Notes under the pieces: generated by a model | Databases searched by the model: none | What the model was told of the DNA's origin: nothing | Seen by the model: the letters and a program-made list of their open reading frames with translations, nothing else | Shown: positions 42,368 to 51,760 of the stretch, piece by piece | Numbering within the stretch: position 1 is the stretch's first letter | Layout of the letters: every line of letters starts with the position of its first letter | Made by a program: the position numbers and the translations under genes | From: PALSA-610 sp038239145 | GTDB lineage: Bacteria > Actinomycetota > Acidimicrobiia > IMCC26256 > PALSA-610 | Direction of reading: 5' to 3' | DNA: 64,000 nt | Assembly: GCA_038239145.1 (NCBI GenBank) | Contig: JBBSFB010000010.1 | Location: forward strand, 1-64,000

Positions 42368-43606
42368 GTGCCTGGTTTCGTGAGTCCGGCCTGGATGCCG
42401 TCGTCACTGCGCGAGGCGGCATCGGCAGGTGATGCCACCGCGGCCGACCTCGACTCGGGCGCGGCCTGGGCGCACCTGCTCGCAAAGCTGCAGACCGTGT
42501 CGGAGACGATCCTCTCCGACACGGTGCCCGGCAACCCGGCCGATCGGGCCGCGGGATTTCGCCACCTTTTGGTATTGCTCTGGATCGGCATCGACGACGC
42601 CTTGCGCCGCGACGCCAGTCCGGTGCTGGCGGTCCGACCGTCGAACACCGATGCCGTGTTCAAGTGGGGCATGGACTGTCCGGACTGCATCTACACCGGT
42701 TCGGCCCTGCGCGGCGGCGACACGTACCGCGTGTGGGGCAATCGGGGGACGGCGCGCTACGTCGGGCTACAGACGATGGCCGGCATGGCGAGCACTGCGA
42801 ACGTGCTCCTCGATCCGGACGAGATCGAGCTCGCACCGAACGGCGACTTCGAGATCGTGCTGTCGGGCGACGAACGCCCCGGTAACTGGATGAAGCTCGC
42901 CGACGACGCGACCCAACTCGTCGTTCGGCACTTTTTCTACGACTGGGACACCGAGGTCGCGTCGACGCTGTCGATCGAGCGGCTGTCGGGCGAGGCTCCC
43001 GTTTCCACGCCCCGGGAACCGATCGATCCCCGGGCCGGCGCCGCCCGTCAACTCATCGCTCTCGGTGATTTCGTGGAGGCGAACCTCGACTTCTTCTTGC
43101 AGTTCGCCCGGCCCGAGAAGCCGAACACCTTCAACCCTCCGTTCGACGGGACCGCGATGGGCGCAGCCGCCGAGAACCGTCCCGTGATGGGGTCGTTCCA
43201 GATCGCACCGGATCAGGCGCTCGTCGTCGAGGTCGAACCGCCGCAAGGCCTCTACTGGAGCTACTCGATCGGAAACCCCTGGTGGGAGACGATCGACTAC
43301 GCCCGGCACCAGTCGAGCCTGAACGGGCATCAGGCCGTCATCGACGATGACGGCCTGTTGCGCGTCGTGATCGCGCACCGCGACCCCGGCATCGCGAACT
43401 GGCTCGACACCGCGGGCCACAGCGAAGGTCCCGTCATCCTGCGGTGTGTGCGCACGGAGATGCCGAGGGTTCCGACGACACGCATCGTGCCCATGGCCGA
43501 CGTCGCGGCGGCGATGCCTCCGGGCACACGACGCGTCACTGCCGCCGAGCGCTCGGCATTGATGGACGCGCGCCGGCTTGCGGTGAGTCGCCGGTTCGCG
43601 CGATGA
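42368..43606 (+). CDS. DUF1214-domain protein
   Basis: 412 aa, cytoplasmic, no signal. The second half carries the DUF1214 pattern (PVMGSFQIAPDQALVVEVEPPQGLYWSYSIGNPWWETIDYARHQSSL, then VVIAHRDPGIANWLDTAGHSEG). Function is unknown. In actinobacteria such genes often sit with sulfotransferases and lipid or steroid genes, as here. Its stop overlaps the ATG of the sulfotransferase (ATGA). Confidence 0.8.
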   Translation: MPGFVSPAWMPSSLREAASAGDATAADLDSGAAWAHLLAKLQTVSETILSDTVPGNPADRAAGFRHLLVLLWIGIDDALRRDASPVLAVRPSNTDAVFKWGMDCPDCIYTGSALRGGDTYRVWGNRGTARYVGLQTMAGMASTANVLLDPDEIELAPNGDFEIVLSGDERPGNWMKLADDATQLVVRHFFYDWDTEVASTLSIERLSGEAPVSTPREPIDPRAGAARQLIALGDFVEANLDFFLQFARPEKPNTFNPPFDGTAMGAAAENRPVMGSFQIAPDQALVVEVEPPQGLYWSYSIGNPWWETIDYARHQSSLNGHQAVIDDDGLLRVVIAHRDPGIANWLDTAGHSEGPVILRCVRTEMPRVPTTRIVPMADVAAAMPPGTRRVTAAERSALMDARRLAVSRRFAR

Positions 43607-44748
43607 CACTGGACGCCGACGACCTCGAAGCCGCGGCCCGTGAGCAGACCGGGCTGACCGACTTCGGTGACGACTACTACCGGGAAGGGCTCGAACGACT
43701 CGTCGCGTCGATGAACGCCGAAGCGGATCTCACCGAGACCGGCGAGCTCATGCAGAACATGCGCCTCGCGGCACACCTCACGGCGCGCCTCGAAGTCGAG
43801 GACACATATCGCCGGCATCCCGAGATCGAAGAGCAACAGGTCGAGGGACCGGTGTTCGTGATCGGCTTGCCCCGCACGGGCACGACTGCATTGAGCCAAC
43901 TCGTCGCCGCCGACCCGCAGTTTCGCTCCTTGCGCCTCTGGGAGTCGGGTTCGCCGGTTCCGCCGCCCGAAGCTGCGACCCAGCACACCGATCCCCGCAT
44001 CGCCGCGACGGAGGCGGGCCTCGCGATGATGAACGAGGCGTTCCCCCTGATGCAGACGATGTACCACTCCGAGGCGACGACCGCGACGGAGTGCCAGGAC
44101 CTCATGGGGATGAGCTTTCGGACCATGCACTTCGACGGCTCAGCCCGCGTGCCTTCGTACCTGGAGTGGGTCGTCGACTCCGACATGCAAGGCACATACG
44201 AGTACCACCAGCGCGCGCTCCGGCTCCTGCAGTGGCACTGCCCGCCGCGCCTGTGGCACCTGAAGACGCCGGTGCACATGTTCGCGTTGGACGCTCTGCT
44301 CGACGTCTATCCGGACGCCCGCTTCCTCTGGAGCCATCGGGATCCGGCCAAGGTGCTCGGCTCGGTTTGCAGTCTCATCCACTACACCCGCAGCTGGAGC
44401 AGCGATCGCGACGATGCCGCGGAGCTGGGTCCGGAGATGACCGCGCGTTGGTCGGACGCGGTTCGCCGGGCCATGGACTTCCGGGCTCGGGTCGGCGACG
44501 AGCGTTTCGCCGACCTCGCCTTCGCGTCGCTCCAGTCCGATCCGATCGGCTCGCTCGCGGCAAGCTACGAGCGCATCGGGTTGGAGTTCTCCGACGAGTC
44601 GCGCGGCGCGGTCGCCCAGTGGGCGGAACATCACGAACCGGGCTCGCACGGTTCGCACCGCTACGAGCTGACCGATTTCGGCATCGACGCCGATCAGGTA
44701 CGCAAGCAGTTCGCCGCATACATTGCCGCATTCGGCGCGACCGACTGA
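43603..44748 (+). CDS. Sulfotransferase family protein
   Basis: 381 aa. The PAPS-binding 5'-phosphosulfate loop is VFVIGLPRTGTTALSQL near residue 88, and the 3'-phosphate motif is FLWSHRDPAKVLGSVCSL near residue 245. LWHLKTPVHMFALDALL is also typical. It resembles the actinobacterial Sulfotransfer_3 proteins linked to glycolipid or sterol chemistry. Coupled to the DUF1214 gene; acceptor unknown. Confidence 0.87.
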   Translation: MTLDADDLEAAAREQTGLTDFGDDYYREGLERLVASMNAEADLTETGELMQNMRLAAHLTARLEVEDTYRRHPEIEEQQVEGPVFVIGLPRTGTTALSQLVAADPQFRSLRLWESGSPVPPPEAATQHTDPRIAATEAGLAMMNEAFPLMQTMYHSEATTATECQDLMGMSFRTMHFDGSARVPSYLEWVVDSDMQGTYEYHQRALRLLQWHCPPRLWHLKTPVHMFALDALLDVYPDARFLWSHRDPAKVLGSVCSLIHYTRSWSSDRDDAAELGPEMTARWSDAVRRAMDFRARVGDERFADLAFASLQSDPIGSLAASYERIGLEFSDESRGAVAQWAEHHEPGSHGSHRYELTDFGIDADQVRKQFAAYIAAFGATD

Positions 44749-44764
44749 CGGTCGCGTCGTGGCG

Positions 44765-45826
44765 CTACGCCACCCCGCCACGGCGCACTCGGTGCCAGTC
44801 GCTGACGACGTAGTCGCGCAACCGCTCGCCTTCGGCGCGGGCGCAGACGACATGCTCGATGTCGACCGGATGACTTCCGACGTGCTGCATTCGCAGTACG
44901 TCACCGTGCTCGCCGAAGTCGGGAAGCCACGCCGCGAAGCAGAAGCTCAGACGCTCCAACGCGGTCGCGATCCGGCTTGCAGCCGGATCCGCGAGCGGAA
45001 GGTCGAGATGGATCACACTCAGGTCGAACGGGTCGAGCCCCTCGAGTTCGTGCACGACGCGCGCTAACACGTCGGCGCCGATGCGCTCGATCCGGATGTA
45101 GGCGATGCCGGCCTCGGGAACCACCATGACCCGCACCTTCGTGACGCCGTCGGGAGACGCGGTACCGGCGACAATCGCGCGGTCGAGCATCAGCATGTCG
45201 CGGATCTCACCGACGACGCCCGTGTGAACCGCCGGCGGGTAAATGGTCAGCGGGGCACGGCGCAACGGCGTATACATCGCGACCAGCGAGCGGCGTCCAG
45301 CGTTGACGTTGGCGAGGTCGGCCATCACGACCGTCGCCGGTGACGCGCCGATGAGCAACCCGACCTCCGCGCCACCCCCGTGGATGATCTCCTTCTGGCT
45401 GCCCGCATGGTTCGTCACAGCCTGGGCCCAGAATCCCACGAGACCGGCTCCCCGGCCGTGGTCGAGACGGACGGCCGCCATTCGTTCCGCGAGGTGATGC
45501 CCGCGGTAGCGCGGGTCGACGACCAGCTTGCCGCCCTCCGGCACCGGGTCGCCGGCCCGCTGGACGAACAAGGCCGAGTGCCCGACGACGTCTCCCGCAG
45601 GCGTCACCCCGACGACCGACTGCATGAGCCCGGTTCTGAGTGCGTGCGCGATGTGGCGCGGTTCGTACAGCGTGTGGTCCTTGTACGTGTAGCCGTAACA
45701 CCGGTAGATGCATCGGGCCAGTCCGATGGCGTCGACGACCTCCATCGCGCGCACGGCGATCGCCTGCGCCTCGGCGTCCGTAGCGTCGGGGACGTTCGGA
45801 TCGAGCACGTCTCCGAGATCGCGCAC
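44765..45826 (-). CDS. GNAT-type acetyltransferase half of a broken ATPase-GNAT fusion
   Basis: 353 aa as read from GTG 45826. GLARCIYRCYGYTYKDHTLYEPRHI and KLVVDPRYRGHHLAERMAAVRL (acetyl-CoA-binding loop) mark a GNAT fold of a family normally fused behind an HATPase_c domain. The missing ATPase part lies immediately upstream in another frame, so this is either a pseudogene half or a surviving independent GNAT enzyme. Convergent with the sulfotransferase, 16 bp apart. Confidence 0.6.
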   Translation of the reverse strand: MRDLGDVLDPNVPDATDAEAQAIAVRAMEVVDAIGLARCIYRCYGYTYKDHTLYEPRHIAHALRTGLMQSVVGVTPAGDVVGHSALFVQRAGDPVPEGGKLVVDPRYRGHHLAERMAAVRLDHGRGAGLVGFWAQAVTNHAGSQKEIIHGGGAEVGLLIGASPATVVMADLANVNAGRRSLVAMYTPLRRAPLTIYPPAVHTGVVGEIRDMLMLDRAIVAGTASPDGVTKVRVMVVPEAGIAYIRIERIGADVLARVVHELEGLDPFDLSVIHLDLPLADPAASRIATALERLSFCFAAWLPDFGEHGDVLRMQHVGSHPVDIEHVVCARAEGERLRDYVVSDWHRVRRGGVA

Positions 45827-46359
45827 TCGGCCACGTTGCCTTCGCTCCCGCGGGTCGCAAGGTGCATCTCGTCGACGAACCCGAGCGCGGCCAAGCGTCG
45901 CGAAGGCGCACGGCGCGCCTCGGCGCCCGTCATCGGCAGACCCCGATCGTGTACCGCGACGCGCAGTGTCCCCGCGCCACCGCGCGCACGGACAACGACG
46001 TCGTTCGCGCCTTGCGCATGCTCACGGCCGAGCGCCTCCCGCACGAGCTCCTCGGCGACGACGCGGAATCGGGTCGCACGATCGGGGTCGAGCCCGGCCG
46101 CGATCGCCATGGCGCGGACCGCGTCGCCGAGGACGTAGGCGCGATCGCAGGTGAGCCCCTGGGCCTTATGCATTGTCATGGCGTAGCCGTAGTCGAGGCC
46201 GCCACCCTCGATGTGCGGGAACCTCATTGCCTCCGAGTTGGTGTGATGCTTCGGCAGCTCTCCACCGAGCCTGCGGAGGGCTTCGGTGCTGCGGAAGTGC
46301 TCAACAGTGTCCATGGATGCTGCGATGAGGTGTCTTCCCGAGCGCAGTAGGTCGTTCAC
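45827..46359 (-). pseudogene. Chimera: TraI/TrwC relaxase fragment fused to HATPase_c fragment
   Basis: Residues from 46359 down to about 46125 match the end of a TrwC/TraI-type relaxase-helicase (GGGLDYGYAMTMHKAQGLTCDRAYVLGD). The frame then continues without a stop into an anti-sigma/histidine-kinase-like ATPase domain (GLDPDRATRFRVVAEELVREAL, LRVAVHDRGLP). The ATPase part belongs in front of the GNAT gene but is out of frame with it. The joint near 46124 therefore replaced the ATPase N-terminus with conjugative-element DNA. Confidence 0.7.
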
Positions 46360-46378
46360 CGGCGTCGGATCGGGCTAG

Positions 46379-48514
46379 TTATCCGGCCTTGAACGCTGCG
46401 ATTCCGGCGGCCCAGTACATCGCCGAAGCAAAGGAAGCCGTGAAATTCTGCGCACTTGGCGGCGTCACCACTCGATAGCCGGTGATCACGCTCGCGGTGG
46501 TCGTGGCGACGGTGGTCTGCTGCGCTTGGACGGTGTATCCAGGCGCGGTGACAGTGAGCGCCTGAGTGCTGCCATGACCAGCGACGAAGCCAACGAAGAG
46601 TTCGGTCGACGCGGTCGGTGTCACCGATCCTGAGGCGGCCGCGGTGCCGGTGTTCGAAGTTCCGGTCGAAACGTCGAACGGTGCGGCGGTTGCGACACCG
46701 GAGAATTCTTGTACCTCCAGCGCCTCTACGGAGGCCCCCGTGTTCACGGTCACGGCAGTGACGGGCCTGGCGTTCGCTGAGTACCACATCTCCCCGTCCG
46801 AGTTGTGACTTGCGGTAGCGAACGCGGCGATTCGGGCCCACATGTTGCCTGCCGAGTCGGTGACGGAAGTGATCTGGTTGGTGGTTCCGGTGTACAGGCT
46901 GGCGGACAGGACCAGGAGATGGCCGGCGCCGGTGGGAGCCGGAAGCGTCACAGTGGGAGTGGACGAGCCGGCATCCTGCACGAGCGCGGGGCCGGCCGGC
47001 GTGGCTGCGGGCGTGGTCGCGCTGGCCTGATTACTTGCCGACGTGTTGCCGGCAGGGTCACGGGCAACGACCTGATACGTGTACGTCGTGCTCGGCGCGA
47101 CCGCGGGGTCAGAGTACGACGTCGTGGCCCCTGACACAGTTGTCAGCGGCGCACCGTTGCGCGTGATCGCGTAGCTGGCAATGCCGTTGGCGTCAGTTGC
47201 CGCGGTCCAGGACAGGTTCACCGCCGCCGATGTCGGCGCCGCCGCGCCGAGCGTCGACGCACTCGGCGCCGTGGTATCGACGGTCCACTGCGCTGTCGCC
47301 GGCGTGGGGTCGATACCGGCGCCGCTGGTGGCCTGCACCGAGAATGTGTGACCGCCTTCGGTCAGACCAGAATACGTTACGGGGCTGGTGCACGGTGCGC
47401 TCGCCGCAGCGTCCAGTGTGCATTGGAATGTCGCCGGGGTTTGCGTTGCGTGGAAGGACAAGACCGCCGACGTTGAGTTCGTCTGGGCGGGCGGACCGCT
47501 GTCGATCAGGGTGTCGGGAAGCGTCGAAGTCGGGCTCGCGATCGCGAACGTGTCGCCGATCGTGCCGTCTTGTCGGATTTCACTACCGGTGAGTTGGCCG
47601 GAAGTGATGGCGAACCGGACGTAGGAGTACTCGGCCGCGCGGTATGCGCTCCACGACGGGGCTGTGCCACTGAAGACGTTAAGGCCGTTGCCGCCGCCTC
47701 CGTCGACCATGTACGTCACGCCGTTGATGACGTTGGTCCGCTCGTAGTTGTGGGAATGTCCCGAAAGAACGAGTTGAACGTGGTTCTGCTCGAACAGCGC
47801 ATCGAGGACGCCGGATGAACCGGGGGCGGGCCCTGTGGTCGAGGAGCTGTAGGGCGGGATGTGCATGACGACGATCTTCCACGGCTGGGTCGACGCCGCC
47901 AGGTCGTTCGCCAGCCACTGGTACTGTGCGCTTGCTGAGCCGTAGGGCTGATAATTGTCGACGACCGCTATGTGAACACCCGAGCAGTCGAACGAGAACG
48001 AGTTCTCGTTGCCGGGCTGCGACCACGCCAGGTGCGCGTCGGCCGCTCCGGGGCTGTAGTACTCGTGGTTGCCGAACGTCGTGACGAACGCGGACCCGGC
48101 AAGCGCCGCACCGTACGGTGTCAAAAACCGCGCCGGATAGTCCTTATCGAGACCGGTCGGGTATACGTCATCTCCCATTGCGGCGATGAGGTCCGGATGA
48201 TCGGCGGCGATCAGATTCGCGATGTTCTTCTCTGGTGTGCTGCCTCCGCCCATGTCACCGGCTGCATCGAGATGAAACGTGGCCGATGACGCGGAACACG
48301 TCGCGAAGTTGCCGCTTTTGGGCGTCGGGTAGTTCAGCGTGTACGTGATGCGGGCGAGGACGGGAAGCGGTCCGATCAGCACACTGTGGTCGGTCCGTAG
48401 TGCGGCATCTTGGACCGTGGTGGTGTTGGTGCCGTCCGAATAGCTCAGGTTGCTCGACGTGGCGATATTCGTGCGCCAGACAATACGAGCCGAAGTCGTG
48501 CCGACCCGTTGCAC
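46379..48514 (-). CDS. Purple-acid-phosphatase-like metallophosphoesterase, C-terminal part after in-frame stop
   Basis: 711 aa from GTG 48514. All metallophosphoesterase motifs are intact: AAGDMG, MGDDVY, FGNHEYY, MHIPPY and SGHSHNYERT. Fibronectin-III-like domains (around residue 400) and a C-terminal beta-rich domain follow. It continues in the same frame as the gene at 48515-49480; only a TAA codon separates them. The first residues (QRVGTTSARIVWRT) are the start of the purple-acid-phosphatase N-domain. Without the upstream signal peptide this part alone would not be exported. Confidence 0.75.
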   Translation of the reverse strand: MQRVGTTSARIVWRTNIATSSNLSYSDGTNTTTVQDAALRTDHSVLIGPLPVLARITYTLNYPTPKSGNFATCSASSATFHLDAAGDMGGGSTPEKNIANLIAADHPDLIAAMGDDVYPTGLDKDYPARFLTPYGAALAGSAFVTTFGNHEYYSPGAADAHLAWSQPGNENSFSFDCSGVHIAVVDNYQPYGSASAQYQWLANDLAASTQPWKIVVMHIPPYSSSTTGPAPGSSGVLDALFEQNHVQLVLSGHSHNYERTNVINGVTYMVDGGGGNGLNVFSGTAPSWSAYRAAEYSYVRFAITSGQLTGSEIRQDGTIGDTFAIASPTSTLPDTLIDSGPPAQTNSTSAVLSFHATQTPATFQCTLDAAASAPCTSPVTYSGLTEGGHTFSVQATSGAGIDPTPATAQWTVDTTAPSASTLGAAAPTSAAVNLSWTAATDANGIASYAITRNGAPLTTVSGATTSYSDPAVAPSTTYTYQVVARDPAGNTSASNQASATTPAATPAGPALVQDAGSSTPTVTLPAPTGAGHLLVLSASLYTGTTNQITSVTDSAGNMWARIAAFATASHNSDGEMWYSANARPVTAVTVNTGASVEALEVQEFSGVATAAPFDVSTGTSNTGTAAASGSVTPTASTELFVGFVAGHGSTQALTVTAPGYTVQAQQTTVATTTASVITGYRVVTPPSAQNFTASFASAMYWAAGIAAFKAG

Positions 48515-49480
48515 TTAGGGACCACGTGCGACCCGCACGTCGGTCGCCGCGAGGGTCGTGACGGTCTTGGTACCGGCAGTCGATTGGTTGCCTGTTGCGT
48601 CATACGCCCGTACCGAGAACGTGTAGGCGGTCTGGGGGTTCAATCCCTTCACGGGGAACACTCGTGTCTGCGCTGACGAGTTGGGTGGGATGTCCTCGAG
48701 CAGTTGGCTGCCCTGATATACCAAAAACCCGGTGAGATCCGAGTCGCTCGGCAAGCTCCACGAGAGGTCGACCTCGCTTGCGGAGTAGGGCGTGGCGGTC
48801 AGGCTCGGCGCCGCGGGCGGCGTCGTGTCGACCGTTCCCAACGTGCCGGTCGTGAACGATATGTGCGCCGGCGCGCTTTGTTTGCCCGAAGCGTCCAGCG
48901 CGGTGAGATCGAAACCGTAGGTTGTACTCGCCTTCAAGTACTTGACGTTCGTGGTCAGTGAACCCTCGGTGTACGAAAACAGGACGGTACCGACCTTCAA
49001 GAAGTATCCGATGACACCAACATCGTCAGTGGACTGGCCCCAGGCCAGGGTGGCCGATGTAGTGCCGATCACAGTTGTGTGGAGGCTGGTCGGAACGGTC
49101 GGAGCCTGCGTGTCCAACAGCGCGGGCACCGCGACAGATTCAGCCGGGCTCGTCGTCGTCTCGCTTCCACCCACGGTTGCGGTCGCCCAATAGGTGTGAG
49201 ATGAACCCGCCGCGACCGTCGAGTCAATCGTGCGCAGCGTGTTCGCCGACAAGATCGGGGTGCCGTCTCGATAAAGCGTGTAGCGCGACGCGCCGGCAAC
49301 CGCCGTCCACGCCAACTCAACGTGACCCGAATCAACTCCATCGCCTTGGAGCAGCGCCGGGCCCGTCGTCGTCGCGGCCGCTGCAGTGGTAGTGAAGACG
49401 AATGCCGGAGCGAGGAGCACCAGGCCTGCCAGGCACACCGAGAGGACAGTTCGATGCCCGCTAAACCGACGGATGGCCAT
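48515..49480 (-). CDS. Secreted fibronectin-III-repeat protein, N-terminal part of the split phosphatase
   Basis: 321 aa from ATG 49480 with a GGGGAG Shine-Dalgarno. Signal peptide RTVLSVCLAGLVLLAPAFVF...AAA, then three fibronectin-III-type repeats (each with a W near the start and a Y-F/Y-x-V pattern). It ends VRVARGP followed by TAA at 48517-48515. The conserved purple-acid-phosphatase motif is RGPYLQ, so the stop sits exactly where Tyr belongs. Originally one ~1030-aa secreted enzyme; truncated here it would be a repeat-only secreted protein. Confidence 0.75.
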   Translation of the reverse strand: MAIRRFSGHRTVLSVCLAGLVLLAPAFVFTTTAAAATTTGPALLQGDGVDSGHVELAWTAVAGASRYTLYRDGTPILSANTLRTIDSTVAAGSSHTYWATATVGGSETTTSPAESVAVPALLDTQAPTVPTSLHTTVIGTTSATLAWGQSTDDVGVIGYFLKVGTVLFSYTEGSLTTNVKYLKASTTYGFDLTALDASGKQSAPAHISFTTGTLGTVDTTPPAAPSLTATPYSASEVDLSWSLPSDSDLTGFLVYQGSQLLEDIPPNSSAQTRVFPVKGLNPQTAYTFSVRAYDATGNQSTAGTKTVTTLAATDVRVARGP

Positions 49481-49609
49481 CACATCTCCCCGCACCCCGG
49501 CCGCCTCTCTAACACGTGGAGCGCGGGGGCGAGCACAGAATCACACAACCGATCCACTCAAATTCACGGTTCTGGCAAGCCTCGCCCGAGGCGCACCTCC
49601 GCCGGATTC

Positions 49610-50160
49610 GAGTCGCACCCTCCGCACGATCAACGAAACCGCGGTCGCCGACGAGCTGATCATCGCAATCCGTGCGCGATCAAGGGCGCCGGCATGGAAC
49701 GGGTCGCCGCGCGGCCGGTCGCAACGGTCGAACAGGTCTGGGCGCTCGCCGACGCAACGCCCCCGAGATACCGCTGCTTGATCCTGCTCGCGGGCTTCGT
49801 CGTGGCGAGCTCCTCGGCCTCGAATGCCGTCACGTCGACCTCCCGCACCGCACGGTCCGGGTGGAGCAACAGCGGATCGAGCTCAACACGGGCGAGCTCC
49901 TCGTGAGCGCGCCCAAGACCGAGGCCGCGCAGCCGTCCGCGATCTCCCGGACGGCTTCCACTTCCACGACCTTCGCCACACCGCGAACACGCTCACCGCC
50001 GGCACCGGCGCTTCGACCGCGGAGTTGATGCACCGGATGGGCCACGCGTCCAGCGCCGCGGCACTGCGCTATCAGCACGCAACCCACGAACGAGATGTCG
50101 AGGTCGCGCGTCGCCTCGACGAGTTCGTCACGCAACGGATCACGCAGCGGAACGCGACCA
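49610..50160 (+). pseudogene. Tyrosine recombinase (phage-type integrase) remnant
   Basis: Three frames carry consecutive integrase blocks: ARPVATVEQVWALADATPPRYRCLILLAGF, then LRRGELLGLECRHVDLPHRTVRVEQQ and APKTEAA, then FHFHDLRHTANTLTAGTGASTAELMHRMGHASSAAALRYQHA. The last block has the catalytic HxxR and a late His-x(2)-Tyr context. Segments between the second and third blocks are missing and at least two frameshifts occurred. It ends about 100 bp from the 3' end of tRNA-Ala, the usual attachment-site position of such elements. Confidence 0.82.
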
Positions 50161-50263
50161 ATCACGAGGGCTCCGCGCGATGGACGCGCGATGGACGCCC
50201 CGAAAGTCGGTCGGCGTCGCACCCCGCCCCGGTCGACACCCATCCTGACCAGGCCGTACGAAG

Positions 50264-50337
50264 TGGAGACGATGGGACTCGAACCCACGACCCCCTGCTT
50301 GCAAAGCAGGTGCTCTAGCCAGCTGAGCTACGTCCCC
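50264..50337 (-). tRNA. tRNA-Ala (anticodon TGC)
   Basis: 74 nt. The acceptor stem begins GGGGACG and ends CGTCTCC plus discriminator A (one G-T pair). The D-arm is AGCTCAGCTGGCTAGAGC, the anticodon stem CCTGC/GCAGG encloses TTTGCAA (TGC), and the T-arm is GTGGGTTCGAGTCCCAT. CCA is not encoded. The 3' end faces the integrase remnant. Confidence 0.96.
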
Positions 50338-51444
<1,107 letters not shown>

Positions 51445-51738
51445 GTGACCGAAACCTGCGCCCACCTGGACCACATCAAAGCCGTCACGCCGAGCGGCAA
51501 TGGCTGCGTCGAGTGCCTACTCACCGGGATGCACTGGCTGCATCTCCGCCGGTGCGCCGAGTGCGGCCACATCGGATGCTGCGACAACTCCCCCGGCAAG
51601 CACGCGACGGCGCACTTCCACGAGGTCGCGCACCCGATCATCCAGTCGTACGAACCCGACGAGGACTGGTACTTCTGTTACATCGACGAGCTCGCGTTCG
51701 AGGTCGCGGGTGAGGGCCCGAGCCCGTCACACACCTGA
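51445..51738 (+). CDS. UBP-type zinc-finger protein
   Basis: 97 aa. A nearly complete ZnF-UBP domain: CAHLDHIKAV, GCVECL, LRRCAECGHIGCCDNSPGKHATAHFHEVAHPI, then the Tyr/Trp-rich DEDWYFCYIDELAF. In eukaryotes the fold binds ubiquitin C-termini; the bacterial role is unknown. GTG 51445. It marks the return to intact DNA after the degenerate zone. Confidence 0.85.
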   Translation: MTETCAHLDHIKAVTPSGNGCVECLLTGMHWLHLRRCAECGHIGCCDNSPGKHATAHFHEVAHPIIQSYEPDEDWYFCYIDELAFEVAGEGPSPSHT

Positions 51739-51760
51739 GCGCGTGACCTGAGCGTGTGCC

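Noticed and set aside
40570..42690. 706-codon minus-strand frame opposite the binding-protein gene
   Set aside because: Long only because GC-rich antisense frames lack stops; it has no recognisable domain and overlaps a lipoprotein gene with a signal peptide.
49824..50318. Frame ending DGTRTHDPLLAKQVL
   Set aside because: The tail is a translation of the tRNA-Ala gene, a frequent mis-annotation. Only the integrase C-terminal block inside it is meaningful.
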